Below, piece after piece: positions 7,476 through 14,653 of a DNA stretch of 18,562 nucleotides (position 1 is the first letter of the stretch; each line of letters starts with the position of its first letter). The notes beneath the pieces were generated by a model. It was given only the letters and a program-made list of their open reading frames with translations, searched no databases and was not told the origin of the DNA. The position numbers and the translations under genes were made by a program. This DNA is from Nanobdellota archaeon (GTDB lineage: Archaea; Nanobdellota; Nanobdellia; Parvarchaeales; Parvarchaeaceae): positions 1 through 18,562 of the forward strand of contig JAKASS010000017.1 in NCBI GenBank assembly GCA_021818905.1. The letters run 5' to 3'.

Positions 7476-7994
7476 GTGGAAGACCAGATAACAATAACAG
7501 TCAAAAGGGCAAAAGACCTGCTAGGCCAGAAGAAATTTTTGGCAAAAATAGCAGAACTTGGGGTAGAGATAAAGCTAGAAAACAACAATGTCAATCTCAC
7601 TTCAGAAAATGCTATGAACATGTCGCTAGTGAAGAATGCGATAATGGCTTTCAATCGCGGATTTGACCCGAAGACCTCGCTTTTGTTGCTTGACGATGAT
7701 TATGATCTGTCTATAATAAACGTAGGAGACTACGCCAGCTCTCAAAAAAGACAAATAGAATTAATAGGCAGGGTCATAGGCAGCAGAGGGATGATAAAAA
7801 AGAGACTTAGTGTGGCGACTTCGTGTTACATAAAAATATCCGGAAAAACTATAAGTATAATAGGCGCTTATGAAAATATTGAGCTTGCAGTCTCTGCAGT
7901 CGAAATGCTTTTAAATGGCGCAAAACACGATAGTGTGTTCTTGTCGATCGACAGAAGAAAGCTCGAAAAGTACGAAAATGGAAGATATAGCTGA
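7476..7994 (+). CDS. KH-domain protein, Dim2/Pno1-like ribosome assembly factor
   Basis: A 172-aa protein started by GTG at 7476, with an AAAGGA Shine-Dalgarno in the end of elp3. It shows two KH-like units. The N-terminal unit (about 1-80) is degenerate; the C-terminal one (about 90-155) has the functional GxxG loop in ELIGRVIGSRGMIKKRLSVATSCYIKISGKTISIIG followed by ENIELAVSAVEMLLNGAKHDSVF. Archaeal proteins of this form are homologues of eukaryotic Pno1/Dim2, which binds the 3' end of 16S/18S rRNA during 30S maturation, and are usually encoded just before top6B. The last 17 nt overlap top6B in another frame, suggesting translational coupling. Confidence 0.88.
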   Translation: MEDQITITVKRAKDLLGQKKFLAKIAELGVEIKLENNNVNLTSENAMNMSLVKNAIMAFNRGFDPKTSLLLLDDDYDLSIINVGDYASSQKRQIELIGRVIGSRGMIKKRLSVATSCYIKISGKTISIIGAYENIELAVSAVEMLLNGAKHDSVFLSIDRRKLEKYENGRYS

Positions 7995-9861
7995 AGAACT
8001 GGCGAAGAAGCAGCGCGCTATAAGTGTCACAGAATTCTTCGAAAAGAATAGGCATCTTCTTGGTTTTGATAATAAACAAAAAGCGCTTCTTACTTGTGTA
8101 AAAGAGGCCGTTGATAATTCTCTAGATGCTTGTGAAGAGCTTGGTTATTTGGAGGAAAGACAAAAAGAGAAAGTAATTCTCCCGGAGATAACTGTAGAAG
8201 TCAAGGCGATGAGCGAAAATTACCAGATGATGAACGAGAAACAGAACATCGCCCAGATGATGGTGCAGAAGAACATTTATAGCGTTTTGTACAAAGGCAA
8301 GACCGACACAAAACAAATGCGAGGCGGTAAAGCCGTATTCAAGTTTGGAGACCAGGAATTCACAGTATCAGAGGACAACAATAAAATAGAAGCGACTGTA
8401 AATGGCTCGCCGTTAAGTTTAAAGAAAACAGCGCCCATATTCAGCATAAAAGTACGAGATAACGGTCCAGGGATTCCAGTCTCTAAAATGCCGGACATAT
8501 TCGGCAGGATGCTTTACGGCAGCAAATTCCAGTCTATGAAGCAAGGCAGAGGTCAGCAAGGAATAGGTATACATTCTGCAGTTCTTTATTCGCAATTGAC
8601 TACCGGCAAACCTACTACGGTCATCTCCAAGATAAAGAGCGCTAAGAAAGCTACAATGATGAAGATACAGATAAACATAACTAAGAATGAGCCAGAGGTC
8701 GTTGAAAAAGGAGAAGCCGATTTTCCTTATGAGCATGGGACGGAAGTCGAGCTGGAGATAGAGGGACTATATGTCGCCGGCAGCAAGGGAATAGACGAGT
8801 ATATACGAAGGACTTCACTTGTTAATCCGTCTGCAGTAATACATTACACAAATCCGAACGGGGAAAAAGTAAATTACAAGAGGGTTTCTGAAGAACTACC
8901 TAAAGAAGCCACGTCCATAAAGCCGCACCCACAAGGCCTAGAACTTGGAATCTTTATGCGGATACTTAAGAATTCAACGGAGAGAACTTTAAAAGGAACA
9001 TTAGAAAATGAACTTTCTCGGGTAAGCGGCGCGGTCGCGGAGTCTACATTAAAAGGAGTAGGGCTTGATCCAAAGATGAAAGCCTCAGATACGGATAGGG
9101 CACAGGCGAATTCTCTGCTGAAAGCGTTACAGTCTCTAGATCTAATGAGACCACCGACCGATTGCCTTTCTCCGATAGGGGTGGTCGAGCTAGAGAAGAG
9201 ATTAAAATTGGAGTTCAAACCAGACTTCGTAAAGGCAGTCGAAAGAAAACCAGAAGTTTATAGGGGCATGCCATTCCAGATAGAAGCAGCCGTTGCGTAC
9301 GGCGGAAATATGACAAATGAGAAAGCGGTACTTTTGAGATACGCAAATAAAATACCGCTGCTTTTTGACTCGTCAGCATGCGCTATAACCCAGAGTTTTC
9401 TTGGCGTAGATTATGCAAGATACGGCATAAAAGTAGAAAACCGCGTGCCTGTCGGCAATATGGTTTTTATGGTCCATCTCGCGTCTGTCTGGGTGCCCTA
9501 TACAAACGAGGGAAAGGTCGCCGTAGCGAGTTATCCCGTAATAGTCAAAGAAATAAAGCTAGCCTTGCAGGAAATAGTCAGAAACTTATCGCAATTCTTA
9601 AGCAAGAAACACAAAAGTAATCTTTTTCAAGAAAGAATAAACCTGTTTGATACATATGGGATCGAGCTTGCGTATTCCCTGTCGAAACTCACTAAATTAG
9701 AAGAGAAAAAAATAAAGGCAAAGATAGAAGGCCTTCTTGAAAAGAAGAGAGGAGAGGTAGAGGCTAACGTGAAAGAGAGCCTAAGCACGAACGAAGTAGT
9801 CTCAAGCAAGATAGCTTCGGACGCCGACTCTGTAGAAGGAGGGCCGGGAGAAACTGAATAG
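7978..9861 (+). CDS. top6B: DNA topoisomerase VI subunit B
   Basis: A 627-aa ATPase subunit of the type IIB topoisomerase that passes one duplex through a double-strand break. The start at 7978 (MEDIAEELAKKQRAISVTEFFEKNRH) matches the family N-terminus; an upstream in-frame ATG at 7915 would add 21 residues translated from the KH gene and is rejected. GHKL ATP-site motifs: EAVDNSLDACEE (E43, N47), DNGPGIP (161-167), GRMLYGSKF and GRGQQGIGIHSAVLYSQLTTGKP. The transducer region has KPHPQGLE, RKPEVYRGMPFQIEAAVAYGG, VLLRYANKIPLLFD and VHLASVWVPYTNEGK with the switch lysine. N47 and D161 are about 114 residues apart, against roughly 30-40 in well-known Top6B proteins, implying an insertion of about 80 residues (roughly 75-155) in the ATPase domain. 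Confidence 0.96.
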   Translation: MEDIAEELAKKQRAISVTEFFEKNRHLLGFDNKQKALLTCVKEAVDNSLDACEELGYLEERQKEKVILPEITVEVKAMSENYQMMNEKQNIAQMMVQKNIYSVLYKGKTDTKQMRGGKAVFKFGDQEFTVSEDNNKIEATVNGSPLSLKKTAPIFSIKVRDNGPGIPVSKMPDIFGRMLYGSKFQSMKQGRGQQGIGIHSAVLYSQLTTGKPTTVISKIKSAKKATMMKIQINITKNEPEVVEKGEADFPYEHGTEVELEIEGLYVAGSKGIDEYIRRTSLVNPSAVIHYTNPNGEKVNYKRVSEELPKEATSIKPHPQGLELGIFMRILKNSTERTLKGTLENELSRVSGAVAESTLKGVGLDPKMKASDTDRAQANSLLKALQSLDLMRPPTDCLSPIGVVELEKRLKLEFKPDFVKAVERKPEVYRGMPFQIEAAVAYGGNMTNEKAVLLRYANKIPLLFDSSACAITQSFLGVDYARYGIKVENRVPVGNMVFMVHLASVWVPYTNEGKVAVASYPVIVKEIKLALQEIVRNLSQFLSKKHKSNLFQERINLFDTYGIELAYSLSKLTKLEEKKIKAKIEGLLEKKRGEVEANVKESLSTNEVVSSKIASDADSVEGGPGETE

Positions 9862-9863
9862 AC

Positions 9864-10961
9864 ATGGCAGAAACTAAAAGTTCAAAGAAAAAAAGCATCG
9901 AGGTCCTTACTGACCTTGGCGAAGGGATATACAGTCAGATAATAAAAGGCGAAAATCCTTACTTTACCTTGCCGACAAGGGGGATATCTAATATAAAGTA
10001 CAGCGAAGAAAAGAGGATGGTCACCTTAGGCGAAGGACTTTCAAGAAGATACTTTCTAAACGTAGGACACGTTAGAAAATTCATACAGACCGTCGCGATG
10101 GCCGCGCTAAGTAAGGAACTGATAGAAAGCGGGAAGCACACGAGCTTAAGGTCCGCGTTTTATCAGATAAGGCGGACGATACCGGGGACCAAGATAGACG
10201 TCGTAGACGATCAGATAGAGACCAATAAAGCGATAGAAGACCTTGAGGTCATAACAGACCTTACAAGAGAGCAGCTTAACATAAACGCGAACAAGGCGGG
10301 GGCAGTCGCTGGCGAAGTCATAGTAGAAGACAGGAACGACATCATAGATTGGTCAAAGATGGGGAGCGGCGGTTGGGCGATCCCTAGCAATGTGGAAGAC
10401 CTCGCCTTTAAAAAAGTGGACGCAAAATTCGTGATATACATGGAAAAACAGACGATCTGGGACAGGCTTAACGAAGATAAAGCTTGGAAAAAACTAGGTT
10501 GCGTGATCATTGCAAGCCAGGGTCAGGCTACGAGAGGGATAAGACGTTTGCTCCAGAGACTTTATCAAGAGCACGATTTACCGGTATACATACTAACGGA
10601 CTTCGATCCATGGGGATTCTATATCTATTCCGCCATAAAGTTCGGGTCAATAGCACTCGCCCACGCAGCAGAAAAGTTAGCGCTGCCAGAGGCAAGATTC
10701 ATGGGGTTACTGGCGGATGACATAGAGCGATACGGACTTAAAAGGCACCTGATAAAATTCAAGGAAGTAGACCAATCTAGACTGCAGCAGATGAAAAAAT
10801 ACGACTGGTTCAAGAATAATAAGGACTGGACTGCAGAGTTTGAGAAGATGGAGAAGTTAAACGCTAAGGTAGAACTAGATGCATTTACGGCAAAAGGACT
10901 TTCATTTATGACCGAACAATATTTACCAGACAAAATAAAAGAGAAAAAGTTCTTAGATTGA
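9864..10961 (+). CDS. top6A: DNA topoisomerase VI subunit A (Spo11-like)
   Basis: A 365-aa DNA-cleaving subunit. The winged-helix (5Y-CAP) domain carries the catalytic tyrosine Y100 in SLRSAFYQIRRTIPG (compare IFY in Spo11), followed by DDQIETNKAIEDLEV. The Toprim domain has E194 in IYMEKQTIWDRL, then SQGQATRGIRRLLQRL and the metal-binding D246-x-D248 in ILTDFDPWGFYIYSAIKFGS. DFDPWG replaces the commoner DGDPWG; both acidic residues are kept. Length and end are normal. It starts 2 nt after top6B, so the two subunits are made from one message. Downstream is a 276-nt gap before a convergent gene. Confidence 0.96.
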   Translation: MAETKSSKKKSIEVLTDLGEGIYSQIIKGENPYFTLPTRGISNIKYSEEKRMVTLGEGLSRRYFLNVGHVRKFIQTVAMAALSKELIESGKHTSLRSAFYQIRRTIPGTKIDVVDDQIETNKAIEDLEVITDLTREQLNINANKAGAVAGEVIVEDRNDIIDWSKMGSGGWAIPSNVEDLAFKKVDAKFVIYMEKQTIWDRLNEDKAWKKLGCVIIASQGQATRGIRRLLQRLYQEHDLPVYILTDFDPWGFYIYSAIKFGSIALAHAAEKLALPEARFMGLLADDIERYGLKRHLIKFKEVDQSRLQQMKKYDWFKNNKDWTAEFEKMEKLNAKVELDAFTAKGLSFMTEQYLPDKIKEKKFLD

Positions 10962-11237
10962 TATCCCGCGCTTCTATATAGATTATTACGTTTATGATCA
11001 AACATGTAAAAAGCGAATAAATCCAATCTGAAGTTTCTTGTCCATACTGGCATTTCTTATGCTGCCTAGTCCAAGAAGAGAAGGCCCGCACGTCGATTGT
11101 GTCAATCAGAGGATCAAAAGATCTTCTTATAGCTCCACAGAATAGGTCCAAAAGACGTAGGGGGCCTATACGGGACCGAAAAGGAAAATTTTCTTGGGTC
11201 AATCTAATGGCGCTTTGTAGCGAGCATCGACTCTTCT
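10962..11237. other. Intergenic stretch between convergent genes with nested hairpins; possible structured RNA
   Basis: I see no convincing gene here; the open minus-strand frames have no family resemblance. The region is rich in complementary segments. An outer helix joins CCAAGAA (11071-11077) to TTCTTGG (11191-11197). A second joins AGGCCC plus ACGTC (11082-11087, 11090-11094) to GACGT plus GGGCCT (11154-11158, 11162-11167). Inside are two hairpins: GATTG-TGT-CAATC (11095-11107) and an 8-bp stem with AAAA loop (11108-11127). Outside are GCAT-TTCTT-ATGC (11050-11062) and CGCT-TTGT-AGCG (11211-11222). Together they suggest a folded RNA of about 170 nt, strand unknown. It does not show the conserved elements I know for SRP RNA, tRNA or C/D sRNA. 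Confidence 0.3.
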
Positions 11238-11543
11238 TTAAAGCCCGAGTTGCGCTTTAGCTTCGTCCGACATCATGCTCTGGTTCCAAGGCGGTTCAAA
11301 GACTATGTCTAGGTCTACTTTCTCGGCGCCAGCCATCTCCTGTACCTTTTTCTTGATGTCATCTACCATATAATCTGTGACTGGGCAGAATGGCGATGTT
11401 AGGCTCATTATTATCTCCACTTTCCTGACGTCTATTTTTATTTCGTAGATAAGACCCAAGTCGTATATGTTTACCGGGATCTCGGGGTCAAAGCAGAGTT
11501 TCAATGCAGCTATGACGTCCTCCCTTTTTACCAGTATTTCCAT
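11238..11543 (-). CDS. MIP18/DUF59-family iron-sulfur cluster assembly protein
   Basis: A 101-aa single-domain MIP18/PaaD-like protein. What is seen: the EDVIAALKLCFDPEIPVNIYDLGLIYEI opening, where DPE-IPVNIYDLGLIY is the family hallmark, SLTSPFCPVTDYMVDDI containing the conserved TSPFCP cysteine, and FEPPWNQSMMSDEAKAQLGL at the end. Homologues (SufT, Cia2/MIP18) help mature iron-sulfur proteins. The ATG at 11543 gives the standard length; an upstream in-frame start inside the protease gene is unlikely. It lies 7 nt after the presenilin-like gene and is probably cotranscribed with it. In this window the radical SAM enzyme Elp3 is an obvious iron-sulfur protein. Confidence 0.92.
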   Translation of the reverse strand: MEILVKREDVIAALKLCFDPEIPVNIYDLGLIYEIKIDVRKVEIIMSLTSPFCPVTDYMVDDIKKKVQEMAGAEKVDLDIVFEPPWNQSMMSDEAKAQLGL

Positions 11544-11550
11544 ATAAGTC

Positions 11551-12393
11551 CTAAATGATCCTGACCAAAAGACACGTAGCAAACGCCAATATCTGCAATG
11601 GGGCGATCACCGCCATGGCTGGATAAGCCTTGCCTTTTTTACCGAAGAAAAGGATTAAAGAAAGACCGAGCACGGCGGCCGCGAATACCGAAGCCGTAAC
11701 AATCGTTGGATAGCCCAATGCAACGGCATTTATGAATATCGCGGGAAAAACTATATCACCGCCGCCGAGGAGAGCCATCCGTCTAACGCGCTTCTTCGCA
11801 GCCAATGTTATCCCCGCAAGAAAAGAACCTTGCGTCAAACCCTTTGCCAAAGTTATCATGTGCTTTGTAACGAATACAGCAATGTAGTCATAGATTCCTA
11901 TCACGCCGATCAAGATAAGGGCCGGTATTGGACCCAATGCTAGAGAAACTATCGCGCCTATAGTTATGAATATCATTACGTTTACGACGTTTCTGCCCAT
12001 ATTATCTGCGTACCTAAAGTAATACAGCGTCAACAGTATAGATGCCGCTAGCGAGATGAGTATCACATTTGTACCGACCACGTTTAAAAGTGGCGACAGC
12101 AGTATGTCAAAGAATTCTAATAACACAAGAAACGAGACGAATACAAAGAACACCGTGATTATCTGCGTCAAGTGGAATTTTATCAGCAGAAGAACTATTC
12201 CTGTAAAAACAAGTATGCTGGCTACTATGTATAACAATTCTAGATAAGGTGGGAAATACGAGACTTTTACACCAGTAGTCGAGCTTAATAGACTGTAATA
12301 ATTTACAGTGCCAAGCGTAAAAAGAAGAGAACCGATAAGGCTAAGGGCGAATATCAAAAGCATCAGTATAGTGGTCTGTAATTCAAGTTTCAT
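11551..12393 (-). CDS. Presenilin-like intramembrane aspartyl protease (PSH)
   Basis: A 280-aa integral membrane protein with about nine hydrophobic segments, the topology of the presenilin/signal-peptide-peptidase family. The two catalytic aspartates are present: D169 in GIYDYIAV (YD motif) and D213 in LLGGGDIVFPAIF (GxGD motif). The third motif, normally PAL, appears as YPAMAVIAPLQ (PAM, 258-260) near the C-terminus. Such enzymes cleave transmembrane segments of substrates within the bilayer; the archaeal substrates are unknown. It follows the AAA ATPase gene by 33 nt and precedes the DUF59 gene. A TATA-like ggatatatc about 28 nt upstream of the ATG suggests an additional promoter inside the gap. 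Confidence 0.9.
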   Translation of the reverse strand: MKLELQTTILMLLIFALSLIGSLLFTLGTVNYYSLLSSTTGVKVSYFPPYLELLYIVASILVFTGIVLLLIKFHLTQIITVFFVFVSFLVLLEFFDILLSPLLNVVGTNVILISLAASILLTLYYFRYADNMGRNVVNVMIFITIGAIVSLALGPIPALILIGVIGIYDYIAVFVTKHMITLAKGLTQGSFLAGITLAAKKRVRRMALLGGGDIVFPAIFINAVALGYPTIVTASVFAAAVLGLSLILFFGKKGKAYPAMAVIAPLQILAFATCLLVRII

Positions 12394-12426
12394 AGAGTTA
12401 TTAAGAGTTTAAGAAGGAGATATATC

Positions 12427-13089
12427 CTAAACCAAGTTTCCCTGTTTCTGATCATAAAGTGCGGAGCAGATCAAAAGAGCGATTCTTGGGTTTCCTCCGG
12501 ATTTTTTGAATATCTTGTTATATTCATCCTCTGTAAAAGGTCCTAGACTAACCTGCGGTATCGGTCTTACCATGTTCAGCCTGTCTATTATGATCTGCCG
12601 GAGGTCGTCATGTGTAAGCCCGGTTATCTCATGCTTTTCGAACTTTTTGCCCAGTCTTTTGAAGTCTTTCTCTACGCCTTCATCTCTGCTTTCAATAAGG
12701 AGGATAGCCATTCGCTGTGCTAGTTCATCCATAAGGTTTAGTACCTTTATTTGGCTGTTTTTGTCTAGAAGTTCGACATTGTTAAAGTCGTCTAATACTA
12801 TAAGCGCCCTTTTTGCCGGGTTTATCGTCAGCATTCTAAGTTTATTGTATATCGAAGGCGTAAAATCTTCTTTCACTACACTGATATTGTTAGATCTAGC
12901 CAAGTCTTTTATTATGGAATTTATAAGAGTGCTCTTGCCAACCCCCTGCTGGCCCTTTAACACTATCAATTTACCATAGTACAGGGCGTCGTTTAGACTA
13001 ACCTGAAGTTCTATGCGCTCCTTAACTCGGTCTATTACCTTCTCATTCCCGGAGGAGGTTATGTTTATAAATGGGTTATTGGCTAGCAT
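12427..13089 (-). CDS. AAA+ ATPase, ORC/Cdc6- or ExeA-like, function unknown
   Basis: A 220-aa P-loop ATPase. Walker A is GQQGVGKS (46-53) in LIVLKGQQGVGKSTLINSI, Walker B is ALIVLDDFNN (D100, D101), a sensor-1-like segment is AILLIESRDE, and a helical lid follows with GLTHDDLRQIIIDRLN and SGGNPRIALLICSAL, the sensor-2 style GNPR motif shared with Cdc6, ExeA and MoxR-like proteins. There is no C-terminal winged helix, so it is shorter than a replication initiator. The ATG at 13089 is preferred over a TTG two codons upstream; a TATA box at 13125-13134 fits a short leader. It is the first gene of the ATPase-protease-DUF59 run; its link to the membrane protease is unknown. Confidence 0.8.
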   Translation of the reverse strand: MLANNPFINITSSGNEKVIDRVKERIELQVSLNDALYYGKLIVLKGQQGVGKSTLINSIIKDLARSNNISVVKEDFTPSIYNKLRMLTINPAKRALIVLDDFNNVELLDKNSQIKVLNLMDELAQRMAILLIESRDEGVEKDFKRLGKKFEKHEITGLTHDDLRQIIIDRLNMVRPIPQVSLGPFTEDEYNKIFKKSGGNPRIALLICSALYDQKQGNLV

Positions 13090-13124
13090 ATACAAAATAC
13101 GATAATATCCTATTAATCTCGGCT

Positions 13125-13134
13125 CTATTTATAC
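13125..13134 (-). promoter_or_regulatory. TATA box for the AAA ATPase-protease-DUF59 genes
   Basis: On the minus strand this reads gtataaatag, a good archaeal TATA match, centred 40 nt before the ATG at 13089. It predicts a transcript with a leader of about 14 nt. The divergent tRNA-Arg promoter lies 30-45 nt away. Confidence 0.6.
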
Positions 13135-13163
13135 ATTTCTTAAAATTACATGCTACAGAGAAA

Positions 13164-13173
13164 ACTTATTTAG
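13164..13173 (+). promoter_or_regulatory. TATA box for tRNA-Arg
   Basis: The element acttatttag, preceded by a purine-rich BRE-like gagaaa, is centred about 30 nt before the first base of the mature tRNA, as expected for an archaeal tRNA promoter. Confidence 0.5.
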
Positions 13174-13197
13174 CATGGGGCCCATATAATAATTAAT

Positions 13198-13272
13198 GCT
13201 CCTGTAGTTTAGCTTGGACAGAACGTTGGTTTCCTAAACCAAATATCGGAGGTTCAAATCCTCCCAGGGGCA
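13198..13272 (+). tRNA. tRNA-Arg (anticodon CCU)
   Basis: The 75-nt cloverleaf is complete. The acceptor stem GCTCCTG pairs with CAGGGGC (one G-U pair), with discriminator A at 13272. The D-stem is GTTT/GAAC, the anticodon stem TTGGT/ACCAA with loop TTCCTAA (anticodon CCT, 13233-13235), the variable loop 5 nt, and the T-stem GGAGG/CCTCC with loop TTCAAAT. CCA is not encoded, and there is no intron. It reads AGG codons, which are common in the genes around it. No repeat of its 3' end was found downstream, so there is no sign of tRNA-targeted integration in this window. Confidence 0.95.
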
Positions 13273-13523
13273 ATAAACCTGTGGGATAATGCTATCTCCC
13301 GAAAAGTGTACGCTCTGATATAGAATTTCACTTGGCGTAAGCAGTAAAAATCATAAGTAAATTTAGATAGGGTTTAAATTTAGGATATTTGCTGAAAAGT
13401 GTACGGTCAGTTACTCTTGTAGGAATAAGGCAAGAAAAAGGTCGTTATCTACTCTGAAAAAAGAGGCGCTTTTTACATAGCTTTGTGGTAGGTTTTTAGA
13501 AAAGTATTTGAGTAAAAAAAGTT
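13273..13523. other. Gene-free stretch downstream of tRNA-Arg
   Basis: About 250 nt without a convincing gene. It contains a small GGGATA/TATCTCCC inverted motif just after the tRNA (13283-13300), the two GAAAAGTGTACG repeats, and A/T-rich sequence with aaaaaag runs near 13515-13522 that could help end minus-strand transcripts arriving from elsewhere or plus-strand tRNA readthrough. Confidence 0.4.
13301..13405. repeat. Pair of 12-bp direct repeats GAAAAGTGTACG
   Basis: Perfect copies lie at 13301-13312 and 13394-13405, 93 nt apart (start to start), within gene-free sequence between the tRNA and a truncated gene. I saw no third copy in the window. They could be binding sites or remnants of mobile-element ends; neither is shown. 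Confidence 0.6.
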
Positions 13524-13859
13524 TTAAGACCCGGTTGTAAACTCCCCATTAGGTAAATAACTGAGCTGTGCAGCATTTGAATCAAGGGCATAACTGGGAT
13601 AAACATAGCTACTAGTAGAATTAAAGAAAAGGCTTATCCTATCAGAAGCTGGGCAAGTCGCCGAACCTTCATAACAGAAAAACTCGTCTAGCCACATCCA
13701 AGCTGGCGAACTAATTGTACCAAAGGGATTATATGTAACTAAGTTACCAGGACCGTACCACGCTGTAGTATGGTACCATTCTGTCATCAAGCCTGTGAAA
13801 AACCCATTTGAATTTGATGTAGATGAAGTGTCCCCTACAAATTCGGCCGCTCTGTCCAT
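13524..13859 (-). pseudogene. C-terminal fragment of a secreted/surface protein
   Basis: A 111-residue frame rich in Ser, Thr, Tyr and Trp (GFFTGLMTEWYHTTAWYG, VTYNPFGTISSPAWMWLDEFF, SSYVYPSYALDSN). The composition is that of an extracytoplasmic beta-sandwich, and it recalls C-terminal parts of large secreted proteins of acidophilic archaea (possibly thermopsin-like; a weak impression). It has no signal peptide or membrane anchor, and only about 15 further upstream codons are open in the frame before a stop. The most likely reading is the 3' remnant of a broken gene. Alternatively it is a short gene 8 nt downstream of the 261-aa gene in the same operon. The two cysteines in FFCYEGSATC could form a disulfide. 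Confidence 0.45.
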
Positions 13860-13867
13860 AGCGTAGC

Positions 13868-14653
13868 TTAACCGTAACCCGGCAGGGAATCGTATCTTTT
13901 CTTTTTATGGTTTTCTTCTATCTTTTTGGAGATATCCGTAACCTCACACGAAGTTTCGGTCATTTCTGAATCATGTATCTGATCTATCGCGTTCATAAAT
14001 AGGACCAGTGAGCCGTTTTTTGATTGGTCTAGCATGTATCTCTTTCCGTCCTTTAATTTCTGCACGTAAAGCCTTGAGCCTATCATCTCGCTTCCGCTAA
14101 AAGTCATTCTGTAGACGACCAGGAAGTTTTCTCTCCCCTTGAAAAGCGCCGAAACGCTAGTCTGATTAAATGTAGATCCGTAGTCTAGACCGGCGTCTCT
14201 TGCACCTTGGTCAGTAAAACCGTAAAATTCTCTAGACCTCCCAGATTGCTTGACTTCGTAATCCCCCAGGTCTATTTCGCTGCCGTCTTTGTCCGAAAGT
14301 TTAATGTTCTTTGCAGTTATTCTTTTGCCTGCCCCCTTCAACTTTATCCCGCCTTTCAAAAAATATGCAGGCCCAAGCTTTCCAAGCTTATCTAAATGGA
14401 CTTGGTAAATGTCTAAAGTATCGTTCATGTAAGATACTGCCGGCTTGTCGAAGTTCTTCTCCGCCGCTATCTCGTAATAGGCCCCGTTGCCGGTAGACCA
14501 ATCAAAATCTTCCCCTGTTTCGACTACGGTAAGCTGAGGATTTATCTGGGTAAGTTTCAGCAGCTCTTTATCTGAAATCGTTATTTTTTCTTCTTCGTTA
14601 AGCCCGTCAAGTATATTGTCAAGGCCCCCCGGTCGTATACGTCTGCTTTCCAT
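13868..14653 (-). CDS. Hypothetical cytosolic protein (261 aa)
   Basis: Not recognised. The 261-aa product has no signal peptide or membrane segment. Residues 1-45 are acidic and helical (GGLDNILDGLNEEEKITISDKELLKL). Residues about 45-230 are mixed beta-rich with GAYYEIAAEKNFDKPAVSYMNDTLDIYQVHL, a glycine-rich stretch (YFLKGGIKLKGAGKRITAKNI) and ENFLVVYRMTFSGSEMIGSRLYVQKL, an alternating hydrophobic pattern suggesting a beta-sheet domain. The C-terminus is a charged helix with KKIEENHKKKRYDS. It starts immediately after the stop of the 49-aa gene (TGAATG), so the two are likely translated together from one leaderless message. Confidence 0.75.
   Translation of the reverse strand: MESRRIRPGGLDNILDGLNEEEKITISDKELLKLTQINPQLTVVETGEDFDWSTGNGAYYEIAAEKNFDKPAVSYMNDTLDIYQVHLDKLGKLGPAYFLKGGIKLKGAGKRITAKNIKLSDKDGSEIDLGDYEVKQSGRSREFYGFTDQGARDAGLDYGSTFNQTSVSALFKGRENFLVVYRMTFSGSEMIGSRLYVQKLKDGKRYMLDQSKNGSLVLFMNAIDQIHDSEMTETSCEVTDISKKIEENHKKKRYDSLPGYG

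Noticed and set aside
7915-7977. Longer Top6B start within the KH gene
   Set aside because: The added 21 residues are an out-of-frame reading of KH coding sequence, and family N-termini match the ATG at 7978.
10906-11202. 98-codon minus-strand frame after top6A
   Set aside because: It overlaps the end of top6A and has no family features, and the DNA is better explained by paired RNA-like segments.
10962-11237. SRP RNA in the intergenic gap
   Set aside because: I could not find the conserved helix 8 (GGAAGG/AGCAGC) or Alu-domain UGUAA elements on either strand.
11544-11582. Longer start for the DUF59 protein
   Set aside because: It would lie in the end of the presenilin-like gene and add residues absent from the family; the ATG at 11543 gives the standard domain.
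13198-13523. Integration site (att) at tRNA-Arg
   Set aside because: No duplicate of the tRNA 3' end and no integrase gene were seen in the window.
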